Part shown: piece by piece, positions 1 to 9,073 of the stretch | How the letters are laid out: each line of letters opens with the position of its first letter | Numbering within the stretch: the first letter of the stretch is position 1 | Assembly (NCBI GenBank): GCA_947179155.2 | Contig: OX359270.1 | Location: forward strand, 23,387,056 to 23,451,055 | Length of the DNA: 64,000 bases | DNA from: Hedera helix | Taxonomy: Eukaryota; Streptophyta; Magnoliopsida; Apiales; Araliaceae | Reading direction: 5' to 3' | Notes under the pieces: model-generated | Database searches by the model: none | What the model saw: only the letters and a program-made list of their open reading frames with translations | What the model was told of the DNA's origin: nothing | Made by a program: the position numbers and the translations under genes

Positions 1-453
1 TTACAGTACCTGCCATATTACAATGAGCTAGAAAAATCATACCAGTAGTATAAACTTTCAGAAGCAAAAAAAAACAACACATAATATCTTCTAGACCGTC
101 GCTATAGGCCTTCTAAATATTAAAAAAATTATTAATTCATGTGCATTGATTGACAAAAATCTGTTATATTTATGATTATTTAAGCAAGCTGGATGGCATA
201 CGCATTAAATAGGACAATGTGGTTAAAGGTGTGAATCTTGAATTAAGCAATAACAATACATCAAGCATAAAGGAGGATGTCGTTATCAATAGAAGAGAAG
301 AAAGAAAACTATGTAAATACTTCAAACATGCAACAAACAGTAAGAGAAGAAAGATTAAGCTATGAACAGGTTCTAGCCAAACCAAGGAAGAATTAGAAGT
401 CAAAACTCCAGGATAATATGAACAGTGCCATAACAGAAAAGTTGTGAATTCAC

Positions 454-581
454 CCGCTACTATCCTTGTCAAAATATTGAAATGCTTTATATAGATGCTC
501 GTCTCTCTCGAGCTTGTGCCTATGCATAGTAGCAGTAATAAATTCAATGTAGTCGATTGTGCCATTCCCATCCACATCAGC
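454..581 (-). pseudogene. CPK: CDPK exon encoding EF-hand sequence (calcium-dependent protein kinase)
   Basis: One exon read leftward encodes ADVDGNGTIDYIEFITATMH, then RHKLERDEHLYKAFQYFDK and DSSG. This is the calmodulin-like domain of plant calcium-dependent protein kinases: the end of one EF-hand calcium loop (DVDGNGTIDYIEF) through the start of the next (DKDSSG). It is preceded by TTTCAG and followed by GTGAAT, so both splice sites are present. No other CDPK exon is seen in 1-453, which otherwise holds only AT-rich sequence. It lies immediately downstream of the SSRP1 HMG-box exon on the same strand, so a read-through transcript could join the two. Which family member it came from cannot be told. 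Confidence 0.85.
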
Positions 582-688
582 CTGAAATGCAGAATAATCT
601 GAGAATTATATGCCAGTTTTTGCACAATCAGAAATAAGATGATCAAAATTAACAAAAGATTCTTGGATGGAAGTATGTGAACACAAAT

Positions 689-2785
689 CTGACATCTTAT
701 TCCATCTTTCTCCAAGAACTCTGCCAACATTTGTGAAGATAATTCCAAGATTACTCTTCTTCACATTCTGCAGCCAGCATAACAGAATTAGCAACTATAC
801 GCTATCATCATATGCTTAAGAGCTAGATAACTGCAACAACTCCAATAAGAAAGAGGACCCAAGGAAAAACATGGCCAACATGCAACCAACAGAGTTCCCT
901 CCACCAACTAATTAACGATATACAGAAACTAAATGTAAGCAAACCTACTAAAGGTAGCATGCATGACATAAGAAAGTCCATACATAAAAATGAGCCACAC
1001 CCTTGTAAAATTGTTGTCTATAATGCATATATTCATATCCTTGATAAACCAAAGATATCAATATAAACAACAACACTAGTTACTTTGCCCTTTGACAATT
1101 AACTCGATGTAAACAATGTCACTAACTAGAAAGAAGCAAGAATAAGGCCAGGCCTCACACTAGGCAGATCGGATATACTATGAGTGCGATCACCCTTGAA
1201 TTTTATTTTATTTTATTTTTTTTTGTTACATAAGGGTTGTATCTATTAAAAATGAAATTGTGCCCTCCCATCTGAAAATTTTAAGTAAAAATTGAGCAAG
1301 TATCTTCTCTAGTTCTCTCAAGTCTCTACCTCTTCGTCCCTACATCATCTTTAATTTGAATCACTATTCTACTTGTAAAGGATGAAACAGAAGCTATTAA
1401 AAATGAGGCTATTATAAAACAATTTCATGGAAAAATGGTTTAGTAGTGACTTTTATTTAATATTGAATGGACTTTATTTGGTATTTTCTATTAATTATAT
1501 TTATTTATTTTTATATTTTATTTAGTTATAGTAGTGTCCACCCTTGAAATAATTCATATATGACATTGTTCAATGCTCTTGTTATGTCTAATCAATACTC
1601 AATACTCAATACTCAATATTCTTCAATTAACAGTTTTTTGTCTACGTTCCATAAAGGGATAAAACCTCAGAGGCAAGATAGTTATCCAGAATCTGGGTTA
1701 CGCACCAAATGGCACTCAATTTGTATGTGTGCTACTCCATGAACATTTCGCACAGACAATTATCAACCATGTTGGGTATCTTAGAATTTTGCATTATCGA
1801 TATATGTGACAAGTCGAGCATGAAAGGTAAAAGAAAGAAGATTGATCATCTATATCCATAAATACCAACCTCCCTTTCAGCCTTTGAGAAGAACATGAAA
1901 GCACTCATTGGTTTCTTTGGTGTGTTTGGATCTTTTTTCTTCTTAGGTTTCTTCTTCTTTGAACTATCTTCGTCGACACCTTTGGTTCTCTTCCTATTTG
2001 TCGATGCCTTGGAAGAAGCAGAATGCTCTTTCTTGGATTCCTTTTTAGCAGGTTTCTGAAATAACAACTAGTGCATGTGAGGATGGCTGTAACTTGGTGC
2101 AAAATTTCTATTAAAAGCAAAACAATGAGCAACTAAAAGAAGCACAAAGGGAAAATGAATAATTTTTATTAAATTATTTACCTCTTTTTCACCTCCACTA
2201 TCGCTAGCATCACTTAACAAAGTAAAATTACCTCCTAATCGCTCTCATCTCCACCCGCTTCGTTCTTAATCCGCTCAAGATGTGGGTTGACGGCATCATC
2301 ATCTTCATTCTGCAAAACAGTAGCAACGCCATCTGCAGCTTGGGGACCTCCAAGGTTCATGATTTTCAGACCCTTAGAACTGCATTAGATTACGGGGAAA
2401 AAGTAAAATATATATCTTATAGACTCAGTCTACTCTTAACAGGACATGAGAGTTACTGACCTGATGAAGTCAAAAAGATTATGGTATTCATTTCTCTGGA
2501 TGTTCCGGAATAGATGTTCTTGTTCAGTCTTCAGTCTTATCAGAAGATCAAAATAATGCATGTTTGATCCTCCAACAGCATGTCTCTCAAACTCAACATA
2601 GTCAATCTAAAAACAAAAGAACACAAGACAACTCAGAAGCTTAATAGCATATCATAACCATGTATACAAGAAAATTCCAACAGTAAGAATACATCATCAT
2701 TTATCACACCTCTCATGAAGAATAAGGGTAGGAGGCTTTGGCAAGAAGAAAAAGCTCTTCTCGAATGGATAAAGGACTCCGTGAC
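689..2785 (-). pseudogene. SSRP1: SSRP1 C-terminal exons including the HMG box
   Basis: Exons read leftward: about 2785-2710 (GVLYPFEKSFFFLPKPPTLI), 2606-2461 (IDYVEFERHAVGGSNMHYF, to HNLFDFI), 2379-2232 (KGLKIMNLGG, then an acidic stretch), about 2215-2182 (SDASDSGGEKE), 2055-1870 (Lys-rich linker, then DPNTPKKPMSAFMFFSKAE, the start of the HMG box) and 767-689 (NVKKSNLGIIFTNVGRVLG, then ERWNKMS). A TAG stop at 2235-2237 interrupts the acidic region, part of which seems deleted. After 689 the expected GT donor reads AT. The final SSRP1 exon is missing. The first exon begins abruptly inside GVLYP, which marks a breakpoint. Exon order and borders are those of a genomic copy, not a retro-copied mRNA. 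Confidence 0.88.
1201..1548. other. Candidate small insertion flanked by a 10-bp direct repeat
   Basis: CACCCTTGAA occurs at 1191-1200 and again at 1539-1548, flanking about 338 bases of AT-rich DNA inside the long SSRP1 intron. This looks like an insertion with target duplication, but I see no convincing inverted termini and 10 bp is not diagnostic of a family. Apart from this, 795-1860 holds only intron-like sequence and a short TCAATAC tandem near 1593-1620. Confidence 0.3.
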
Positions 2786-2935
2786 AATTAAAGTGATATA
2801 GAATTGACTCAAAGGAGCACCAAATTATGCAACACCTTATGCAACTAAGAAATCATGAACAGAAATATCATATTAATGATTCCTTTTAAATCACTATATC
2901 CAAGTGATCAATATAACTGGAACTATAAAGTGTAC

Positions 2936-4047
2936 CTGAGTATTGTGTTCAACACAATGCGCATTTGTTAAAAGCTTCCCATCTCCAATCATGAAAGCAC
3001 TGTGTGAAGAAATACAAGGACAAGCACCAATAAGTAACAAGCGTGGAAAATAACAATACTAGAATAGAAAAACTGAGGGTCTTTGCTTCATCAAACTTTT
3101 CCTAACACCCACCAAAATAAATTTAAAAAAAAAATCCTAACAATTTCCAAGAACAGTGAATGGGTAAAAGAAATCAAAACATGCCTTCCAGTACTTGTAT
3201 ATTGTCTTTGTTTTTGCCAAGGAAGGGAGTAATCAGGTGCAGTATGCGTACAGTAAACCTAGAGAAATTAGAAAAACAAGAAGATTGAAAACAAACTGAA
3301 GATAAATGTAAAAAGATTTACAAATAGATTCTGCAAATATTTACATGTTTAAGAATGTTATATGGCATGATGAATATCAAATAAATGAACTTTAATGGGC
3401 ACAAGCCATGTAGAGGGAGTCTAGATCAACATTAGTTGTTGCATGCAAAATACATTATATATCTATTTAGTATTTCTGATTGCCTCAAGAACAAAGTTTG
3501 TGTCATCTTCTTTATTTTCCACTTCTTTATGTTGCATGTTATACGGAAGTTACACCAGGTAAGATAAATCTCACCAACAAGTAAAAATTGATTATGTATC
3601 CATCTAAGATTTACAAGCTAGAAACACAACTTATAACGGAAGTATAAGATTAATAGTTTGATTAAATTAGTTCGATCACTCAGCCTTCAGTAAATCACAC
3701 AACTCCTCCATCAAAATAAAGAGCAGCTCCATAAGGACAACTGTTCGAGAGTCGATTGACATAGACAGAAGAAGACAGTTCAGAGAGTTAGCATGAGTTC
3801 CACAATTTAGTCTACAAATATAATAAAGGAAGCTCCGATATGCATTCAACCACTCCCAGAATAAATATGCAAAAGCAACTTTAGAAAGAGTTGGGGAACA
3901 GATGATATCCAGCTCCATAATGCCTACAATAATTCAATTTGGAACTTAAAAGTGAGATCAACAAGAGAACAAAATAAACAAACCAGATATCTTTACCTTT
4001 ACAACAGTATTAAGAAAAGCCGCATCTTGAAGATTACCTGTTTCAAC
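2936..4047 (-). pseudogene. DEG2: DEG2 protease fragment: three consecutive exons
   Basis: Three exons read leftward splice in frame into 63 codons: 4047-3997 (VETGNLQDAAFLNTVVK), 3258-3185 (VYCTHTAPDYSLPWQKQRQY, then TSTGS) and 2999-2936 (AFMIGDGKLLTNAHCVEHNT, then Q). This is the start of the trypsin-like domain of the plant chloroplast Deg/HtrA protease DEG2. It includes the catalytic His in TNAHCVE; the Asp and Ser residues of the triad lie in exons that are absent. The second exon ends AAG|GC, a GC donor, unless it is a mutated GT. The exons show no stop or frameshift. An open stretch at 3918-3676 within the first intron was not recognised. The fragment sits inside the disrupted SSRP1, so it was probably captured separately. 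DEG9-type paralogs fit less well than DEG2. Confidence 0.8.
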
Positions 4048-4304
4048 CTGGGTAAAACAGCAGTACATCTTAGATAAAAGTTAAATAATAGAGTTAGCAG
4101 ACTTCAAATGGAAATATCTTAAAGAAAAGGAAATTAGAATTCAATTAAGTGGATAATAACTTCCAAAATCAAATTTCAAGATTAAAGTGACCTTGCGCAT
4201 CATATTGTATCAATTAAGTGCACCTTAATACAGTACCCATGACATTAAAAAACATTACTGTAAACTCCTATAATTAATTGTAACCGAGTCTACAAAGAAC
4301 TCAC

Positions 4305-4514
4305 TTGAGCTGGAGGACAATTTTCATCACCAACAAACCTAGTGTTGGAATTAGGTATATGAAAACTTATCTCCATCAATGAATCTTTCTGTAATCATTA
4401 CAACAACAGAGTCAATATGCTAGTAAAGAGTGCGTAGAAAAAATAACAGCACATATACATGTATAAATTAAATGCTACATTAGGCCAACTGGAAACCTAA
4501 TAGGTGCTTGATCC

Positions 4515-4577
<63 letters not shown>

Positions 4578-5155
4578 GGGTGGGGAGGGGGGTTGGAGGT
4601 TCCAAAAACTCTATAAATCCATATATAGTTTTCACCAGCTATGATTTTCACTACAGGAAGGCTAGGATCCACAATGACGTAAGAATTAAAAAGTATTGAA
4701 AAGAAGAAAAAAAACTGAAAATAAATAACCTCATTGGCACCGGTAGTATCATCAACATGAAATTCCAAAATGACATCGTTTTTTCCTTGGAGTTGTGTTT
4801 GAGAGACATCTGCTAAGGACACCTCAAATGCTTGCTTTGAGACAACAAGAAAACTAAGCATGTTGCCTGATAAACATAAGCAAAAGTGGTCGGCTTTGCG
4901 ATGTGAGCAAAGGAAATAACAAACACAAAGGAACTCAACAAGACACAATCAACTGCCTCCCATGAAAATGAACTTGCATTAAATTACAGTGACATATTAG
5001 TTTATAGTACAATTTCCAAAAATAGAATTGAAAAGAAAAATAGAAAAACAAGGGGTTGGTATAAGAAAGCAATACACTGTAATCAAAATCCCTACACAGG
5101 AGACCAGTTACCGTCAAAATGCAATGGCTTTCTGCAGGGTTCATATTCATTGGGT
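4305..5155 (-). pseudogene. SSRP1: SSRP1 N-terminal/middle exon fragments (FACT histone chaperone subunit)
   Basis: Two clean exons are visible. 4866-4730 encodes NMLSFLVVSKQAFEV, SLADVSQTQLQGKNDV and ILEFHVDDTTGANE. 4388-4305 encodes KDSLMEISFHIPNSNTRFVG and DENCPPAQ. Both match the structure-specific recognition domain of plant SSRP1, the HMG-box partner of SPT16 in the FACT complex that handles nucleosomes during transcription. Each has an AG before it and a GT after it. A degraded piece at 5155-5107 (NPAE...LTVTG with small indels) looks like the preceding exon. The true SSRP1 N-terminus is missing. A (TG)n tract lies in the intron at 4518-4576. The gene breaks off after 4305 and resumes at about 2785, with DEG2 exons between. 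Confidence 0.85.
4518..4576 (+). repeat. (TG)n microsatellite
   Basis: About 29 uninterrupted TG units lie in the intron between two captured SSRP1 exons. Long ORFs read across it on either strand are products of the repeat, not genes. It is probably length-polymorphic. Confidence 0.95.
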
Positions 5156-5393
5156 AGTTGCAGACTGCAGATAGAGAAAACCAAATTGGGGGAGGAGGGA
5201 GGGGATTTACAAGATTTGTCAAATGCTTGTAAAGAAATTAAATAGATTATGAAAAATAAAAATAGAACATGATTTCAAAGCATCAAACAGAGTAAATTCA
5301 TAATTGCATAAAGAACCCTAAAACATACTAAAAATCAAATCAAAATCAAAACAAAGCACTAAAAATCTCAACGTATCAGCATACATCCCTCAC

Positions 5394-5675
5394 CTCTGAC
5401 TTCATTCTCCAACCGATTGAGCTCCATTTTCACCGGATCCAACCCGTGCATCAAATTTAAGAAGTCATCCGCGTCCAAACTCGGTGGCCTAAAACGAGCT
5501 CGCTCCTCGAATTGCTCCTTCCTTCTCTAAAAGATGCCGACACCGTCAATGGCGTCGGCATCGCCTCACTCGCCAGCAGTCGTGCATTGCCGCAATTATC
5601 ACCGGCGCACAACTCTGCAGGAATCGACATTCCACCTTCGTCACCAGAAACATCCACCATCTCAGATCTAGACAC
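5394..5675 (-). pseudogene. MAP70: MAP70 first-exon fragment (microtubule-associated protein 70)
   Basis: Read leftward from an ATG at 5675, the product contains PLTVSASFREGRSNSRSE and then, in another frame, FRPPSLDADDFLNLMHGLD followed by KMELNRLENEVR. This is the N-terminus of the plant coiled-coil microtubule protein MAP70. A small deletion near 5497 shifts the frame between the two parts, so no intact MAP70 N-terminus can be made. The exon ends in a good splice donor (GTGAGG, 5388-5393). The start codon, a GA-rich possible leader (5740-5765) and the first exon are kept, while the rest of MAP70 is absent. Being the first captured piece in the direction of transcription, it could supply a promoter and start codon to the exons downstream. 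The identity rests on the FRPPSLDADDF and ELNRLENEVR motifs. Confidence 0.8.
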
Positions 5676-5879
5676 TTCATCTCACATCAAAATACTGAAA
5701 ACCTCCCCCTTAACACAATCTCTAGGGCTCCAACTTAAATAGAAATACAGATAGAGAGAGAGATGAATTCACTTGGAAGATTCAAAATGCGTAGTTTGTT
5801 TCTCTCTCTATAATGCTTTTTAATAATCAGAAACTATACATGTTCCGTGTTTTAATTTCAAGTTTTTACTTCCGCGCTA

Positions 5880-6092
5880 TTTTTTCAAGCTCCGTGCTTT
5901 TTAAATAGATAACGTTTTCTTTAAAAAAATATTATAATTTTAAAACCAAATATTGCCCCTTATAAATACATAACGTTTTTGCATATGTATCTATAACGTT
6001 TTTTTTAAAAACGTTGTGAAAAAAAATACTACAATGTTTTTTATAAAAACCTTGTTGTTTAAGTGTTATCTTTTTACTGTTTTGTAGTAGTG
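5880..6092 (-). repeat. CACTA terminal inverted repeat and subterminal repeats
   Basis: The terminal 22 bases (6071-6092) form the inverted-repeat end. From about 5910 to 6050 the word ATAACGTTTT or a close variant recurs at least three times, once as a near-palindrome pairing AACGTTTTT with AAAAACGTT. In CACTA elements such subterminal repeats bind the element's own TNPA-like protein. The partner end is outside the window, so the match between the two ends cannot be tested here. Confidence 0.6.
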
Positions 6093-9073
6093 TATGCAGC
6101 CCACAAGAAGTTCAAAGTCTTTCAGATGAATTTCAAGAATACTTTCCTAAATGGAGAACTTCAAGAAAGGGTGCATGTAGAACAACCTCTAGGTTTTGTT
6201 AATCTAACTCATTCAAATTATGTTTATAAATTAGAAAAAGTGTTATATAGGTTAAAACAAGTACATAGGGTATAGTATAAAACTCTAACTAATTTTCTTA
6301 TTGAAAATTGATTTACTAGGGATAAAGTGTACATAAAGTGATTTCTTAGGAAGCACGGGATAAAATATTGTTATAACAAATTTATGTAGTTGATATAATT
6401 TTTGCTTCTAGTAACAAGAAGCTATGTGAGAGGTTTGTCAAGCTTATATAGAACAAGTTTAAGATGAGCATGTTGGGTGAGCTGAACTTCTTCCTTGGAC
6501 TTCAAGTGAAGAAAATTAATGAGGGAATCTTCATCAAACATGACAAGTACATCAAAGATTTACTAAAGAAATATGGTTTGAAATTAGCCACTCCCATGAA
6601 GACTCTTATAGCTCCTGCTACTAAGCTAGACAATGATAAAAATGGTAAAAGTATTGATATTACTAAATACAGATGTATGATTGGCTCTCTCCTATATTTA
6701 ACTACTAGTAGACATAATATTATGTTCTCTACATGCATTTGTGTTAGATTTCAAGCTAATACTAAGGAAACTCATTTAGTCTCTATTAAAAGAATATTTA
6801 GATATCTCAAGGGCACTCCTGATTTGGGGCTGTGGTGTCCCAATGATTCTCTATTTAATCTAATTGAATATTCAAATGCTGACTTTGCAAGATGAAAGAT
6901 AGATAAAAAAAGTACTAGTAGAACGTGCCAACTGCTAGGGAATAGACTTGTCTAATGGTTTAGCACGAAGTAGAATTCTGTTTTAACTTTTACTACGAAA
7001 GCTTGAGTACATTGCTGCTGAAAGCTATTGTGCTCAAATCTTATGGATGAAGAATCAGCTTGCTGACTATGGGTTTGAGTTTAAATATATTCATATTTGT
7101 TATGATAGCATTAGTGTAATTGTTATAACTTATAATCTTGTTCTGCATTCTAGAACTAAACATATTGATATAAGGCATCACTTCATTAAGGATCATATTT
7201 TAAATAATAATATCACTTTACATTATATCACAACAGATGATCAACTTGTTGATGTGTTTACAAAACTCTTAGATGAATCAAGATTTTATAAGTTAATAAG
7301 TGAATTAGGCACTTTAAACTTAAGTTGAGCATACATATATATTTTTCCTTGTAAGCCTAACTATGTAGGAGAAGATAGTAGAGTGCGATCCCTTAGTGAT
7401 GGATCGTAGAGCTAAGTGAATCGTAGAGTGAATACTCTGTGAATGAATACTCTACAAAAGTTGAAAGCTATAACTCCACTCTACGAATTATAAGACTAAT
7501 ATCGTTGAGCAAGAAAGTCAAAAGTCAAATCAGTGAGTGGTGTACACGACTGGAGAAAAGAGTAAAGATTTGACAGACGGGCAAGAGTAACTAAAAGAAG
7601 TAACCAACAGAAGCAAATTAACAAATGTATCTACTATAGTCGACCCTGCCGCCTGACAAACGAGTAAGAACTCAACACATGTCCTACTCAGTTGAACAAC
7701 AAATAGTGTATTCAATTTTTCAACGTTCTAACTTATCGAATACCTCAACTCATTATTACTCTTTAAATTGTCTCTTCACCTATCTTTAAAAGATTCATCA
7801 ACACATATCTTTCTCAGACAAACTTTCAAATATTCCTACTTCATTCCAAAACCCAAACCTCTATGAAAGTTCAGAATCTTATCTTGATAACTCTGAGTTT
7901 CAGTTAACATATCTTATTTTCAGAAATCAAATAGACTTCAACCAAAATATTGATAATAAGGCTTACATCAAAAGATTCATTCCTTCTGAACGTAAAACCA
8001 GACTTGTACTGCTCATATATAAAGAAATCTGGATCTTCTCAAGGCTTGAAGAAGAGATGCATATTAACGGGAATATAAACAATGAAGAAATAAGATTAAA
8101 AGTGAAAGGAAAACTTCTCTTTATTATGACTCTGGGTTTTGCTCTAAGACTAATCAGCCAACTAGAATCCAAGGTCGATCTTAAGGATATTAGACATAAG
8201 GTGCAGAGTTGTCCATTAGCTCTCAAATAAGGAGTATTTCTCTATGATAATGCATCTAGACTACCGTGGAGATCTTCCATAATACCCATCTTGTCGATGA
8301 AGAAGAAGATGTCAGTTGTATTGAAAAGGTAAGATGGGTACAAAAGACTTTAATTATCTAATGAAAAGATGAGTATTAAGGCATCATCACTAAGATAATG
8401 AAGGATATCTACGATATATATAACCAATAACGGAAAGTTGGTTTAGTTAGTAAGGGGGAATAAGGAAACATAAAGAAGAAAGGAATTAAAAAATATCTAG
8501 ATTGAGACGCATAAAGGCCAAACTGGATCAGAAGAGCGTTAAAAGGAGGTATGATGTTAAGCCTCGGACAGTTAAGTCCCAGAACTACTTAGAAGCAGAA
8601 AAGTAAAAGTAACAAGTCGAACCATGGGAGAAACTTCAGAATGATGCTGACAAAAAGGGGGAGAAAAGAAAAGAAGTGATCGTGACCAAAGGATGAAAAG
8701 ATAAAAAATTTGATAAAGGGCCATGATCATAGGGAGAGAGTAAAAGAGATCGTCAAGTAGAAGTGATGACATGAAAGCAGAGAAGATCGTCAAGCGGAAA
8801 TGACAATTGTCGTGCACCAAGGAGATCTTCCTTTTATGCTTTGATCTAAACTATATTAACTATACTTTATTGTAAAAATCTTATTTTATACAGTTACAAG
8901 TGTTGTATATTATTGGTGTAAACAACACTTGCTAAAATCTTTTGTTATTCAATAATTATATAAATAATATTCATACTTTCTTATAGAAAATACAGCTTCT
9001 TACTGTCTACATTAGAGTTATTTATGATTGTTGAAAATTACATATTTTTTGTCATCATCAAATAGGGGGAGAT
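6093..9073 (+). pseudogene. Copia-1 retrotransposon: 3' part of pol (RT, RNase H) and 3' non-coding region
   Basis: Coding sequence starts in mid reverse transcriptase at AAHKKFKVFQMNFKNTFLNG, directly after the CACTA end. It continues through LKMSMLGELNFFLGLQ-type connection sequence near 6464-6600, YRCMIGSLLYLTTSR and ADFA, to the RNase H tail KHIDIRHHFIKDHI and VDVFTKLL (about 7150-7300), the usual Copia order. Several frameshifts and stops break it. The catalytic YVDD box reads YVVD at 6383-6394. From 7330 to 9060 there is degenerate 3' sequence rich in the word TCGTAGAGT, with a K/E/G-rich decayed ORF near 8570-8700. A purine tract ATAGGGGGAGAT (9062-9073) just before the LTR is the polypurine tract. 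The 5' half lies beyond the CACTA insertion, outside the window. Confidence 0.85.

Larger units (their letters stand above)
1..6092. mobile_element. Right part of a non-autonomous CACTA transposon carrying host gene exons (Pack-CACTA type)
   Basis: The right terminus at 6071-6092 reads, on the minus strand, CACTACTACAAAACAG, the typical En/Spm (CACTA) terminal inverted repeat. It stops exactly where Copia reverse-transcriptase coding sequence resumes, so the boundary is sharp. Just inside it lie AT-rich subterminal copies of an ATAACGTTTTT-like word. No transposase can be read in this part. Instead there are exons of MAP70, SSRP1, DEG2 and a CDPK, all on the minus strand with intron sequence between them. 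The left terminus is not in the window, so the element exceeds 6 kb. The three bases after the end (TAT, 6093-6095) would be one copy of the 3-bp target duplication. That this is a CACTA end is seen directly. That all the exons belong to the same element is inferred from their continuity and shared strand. Confidence 0.75.

Noticed and set aside
85..112. CTAGACCGTCGCTATAGGCC as a possible left CACTA terminus
   Set aside because: ACCGTCGCTATAGG-like words occur in subterminal regions of some plant transposons, but there is no CACTA end here and no match to the right subterminal repeats.
3676..3918. 80-codon minus-strand ORF between DEG2 exons
   Set aside because: Not recognisable as DEG2, SSRP1 or another family; most likely an intron, though an unrecognised capture cannot be excluded.
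4475..4948. 157-codon ORF across the (TG)n tract
   Set aside because: Most of its novelty is the dinucleotide repeat; only the SSRP1 exon portion is real coding sequence, and splice sites explain it.
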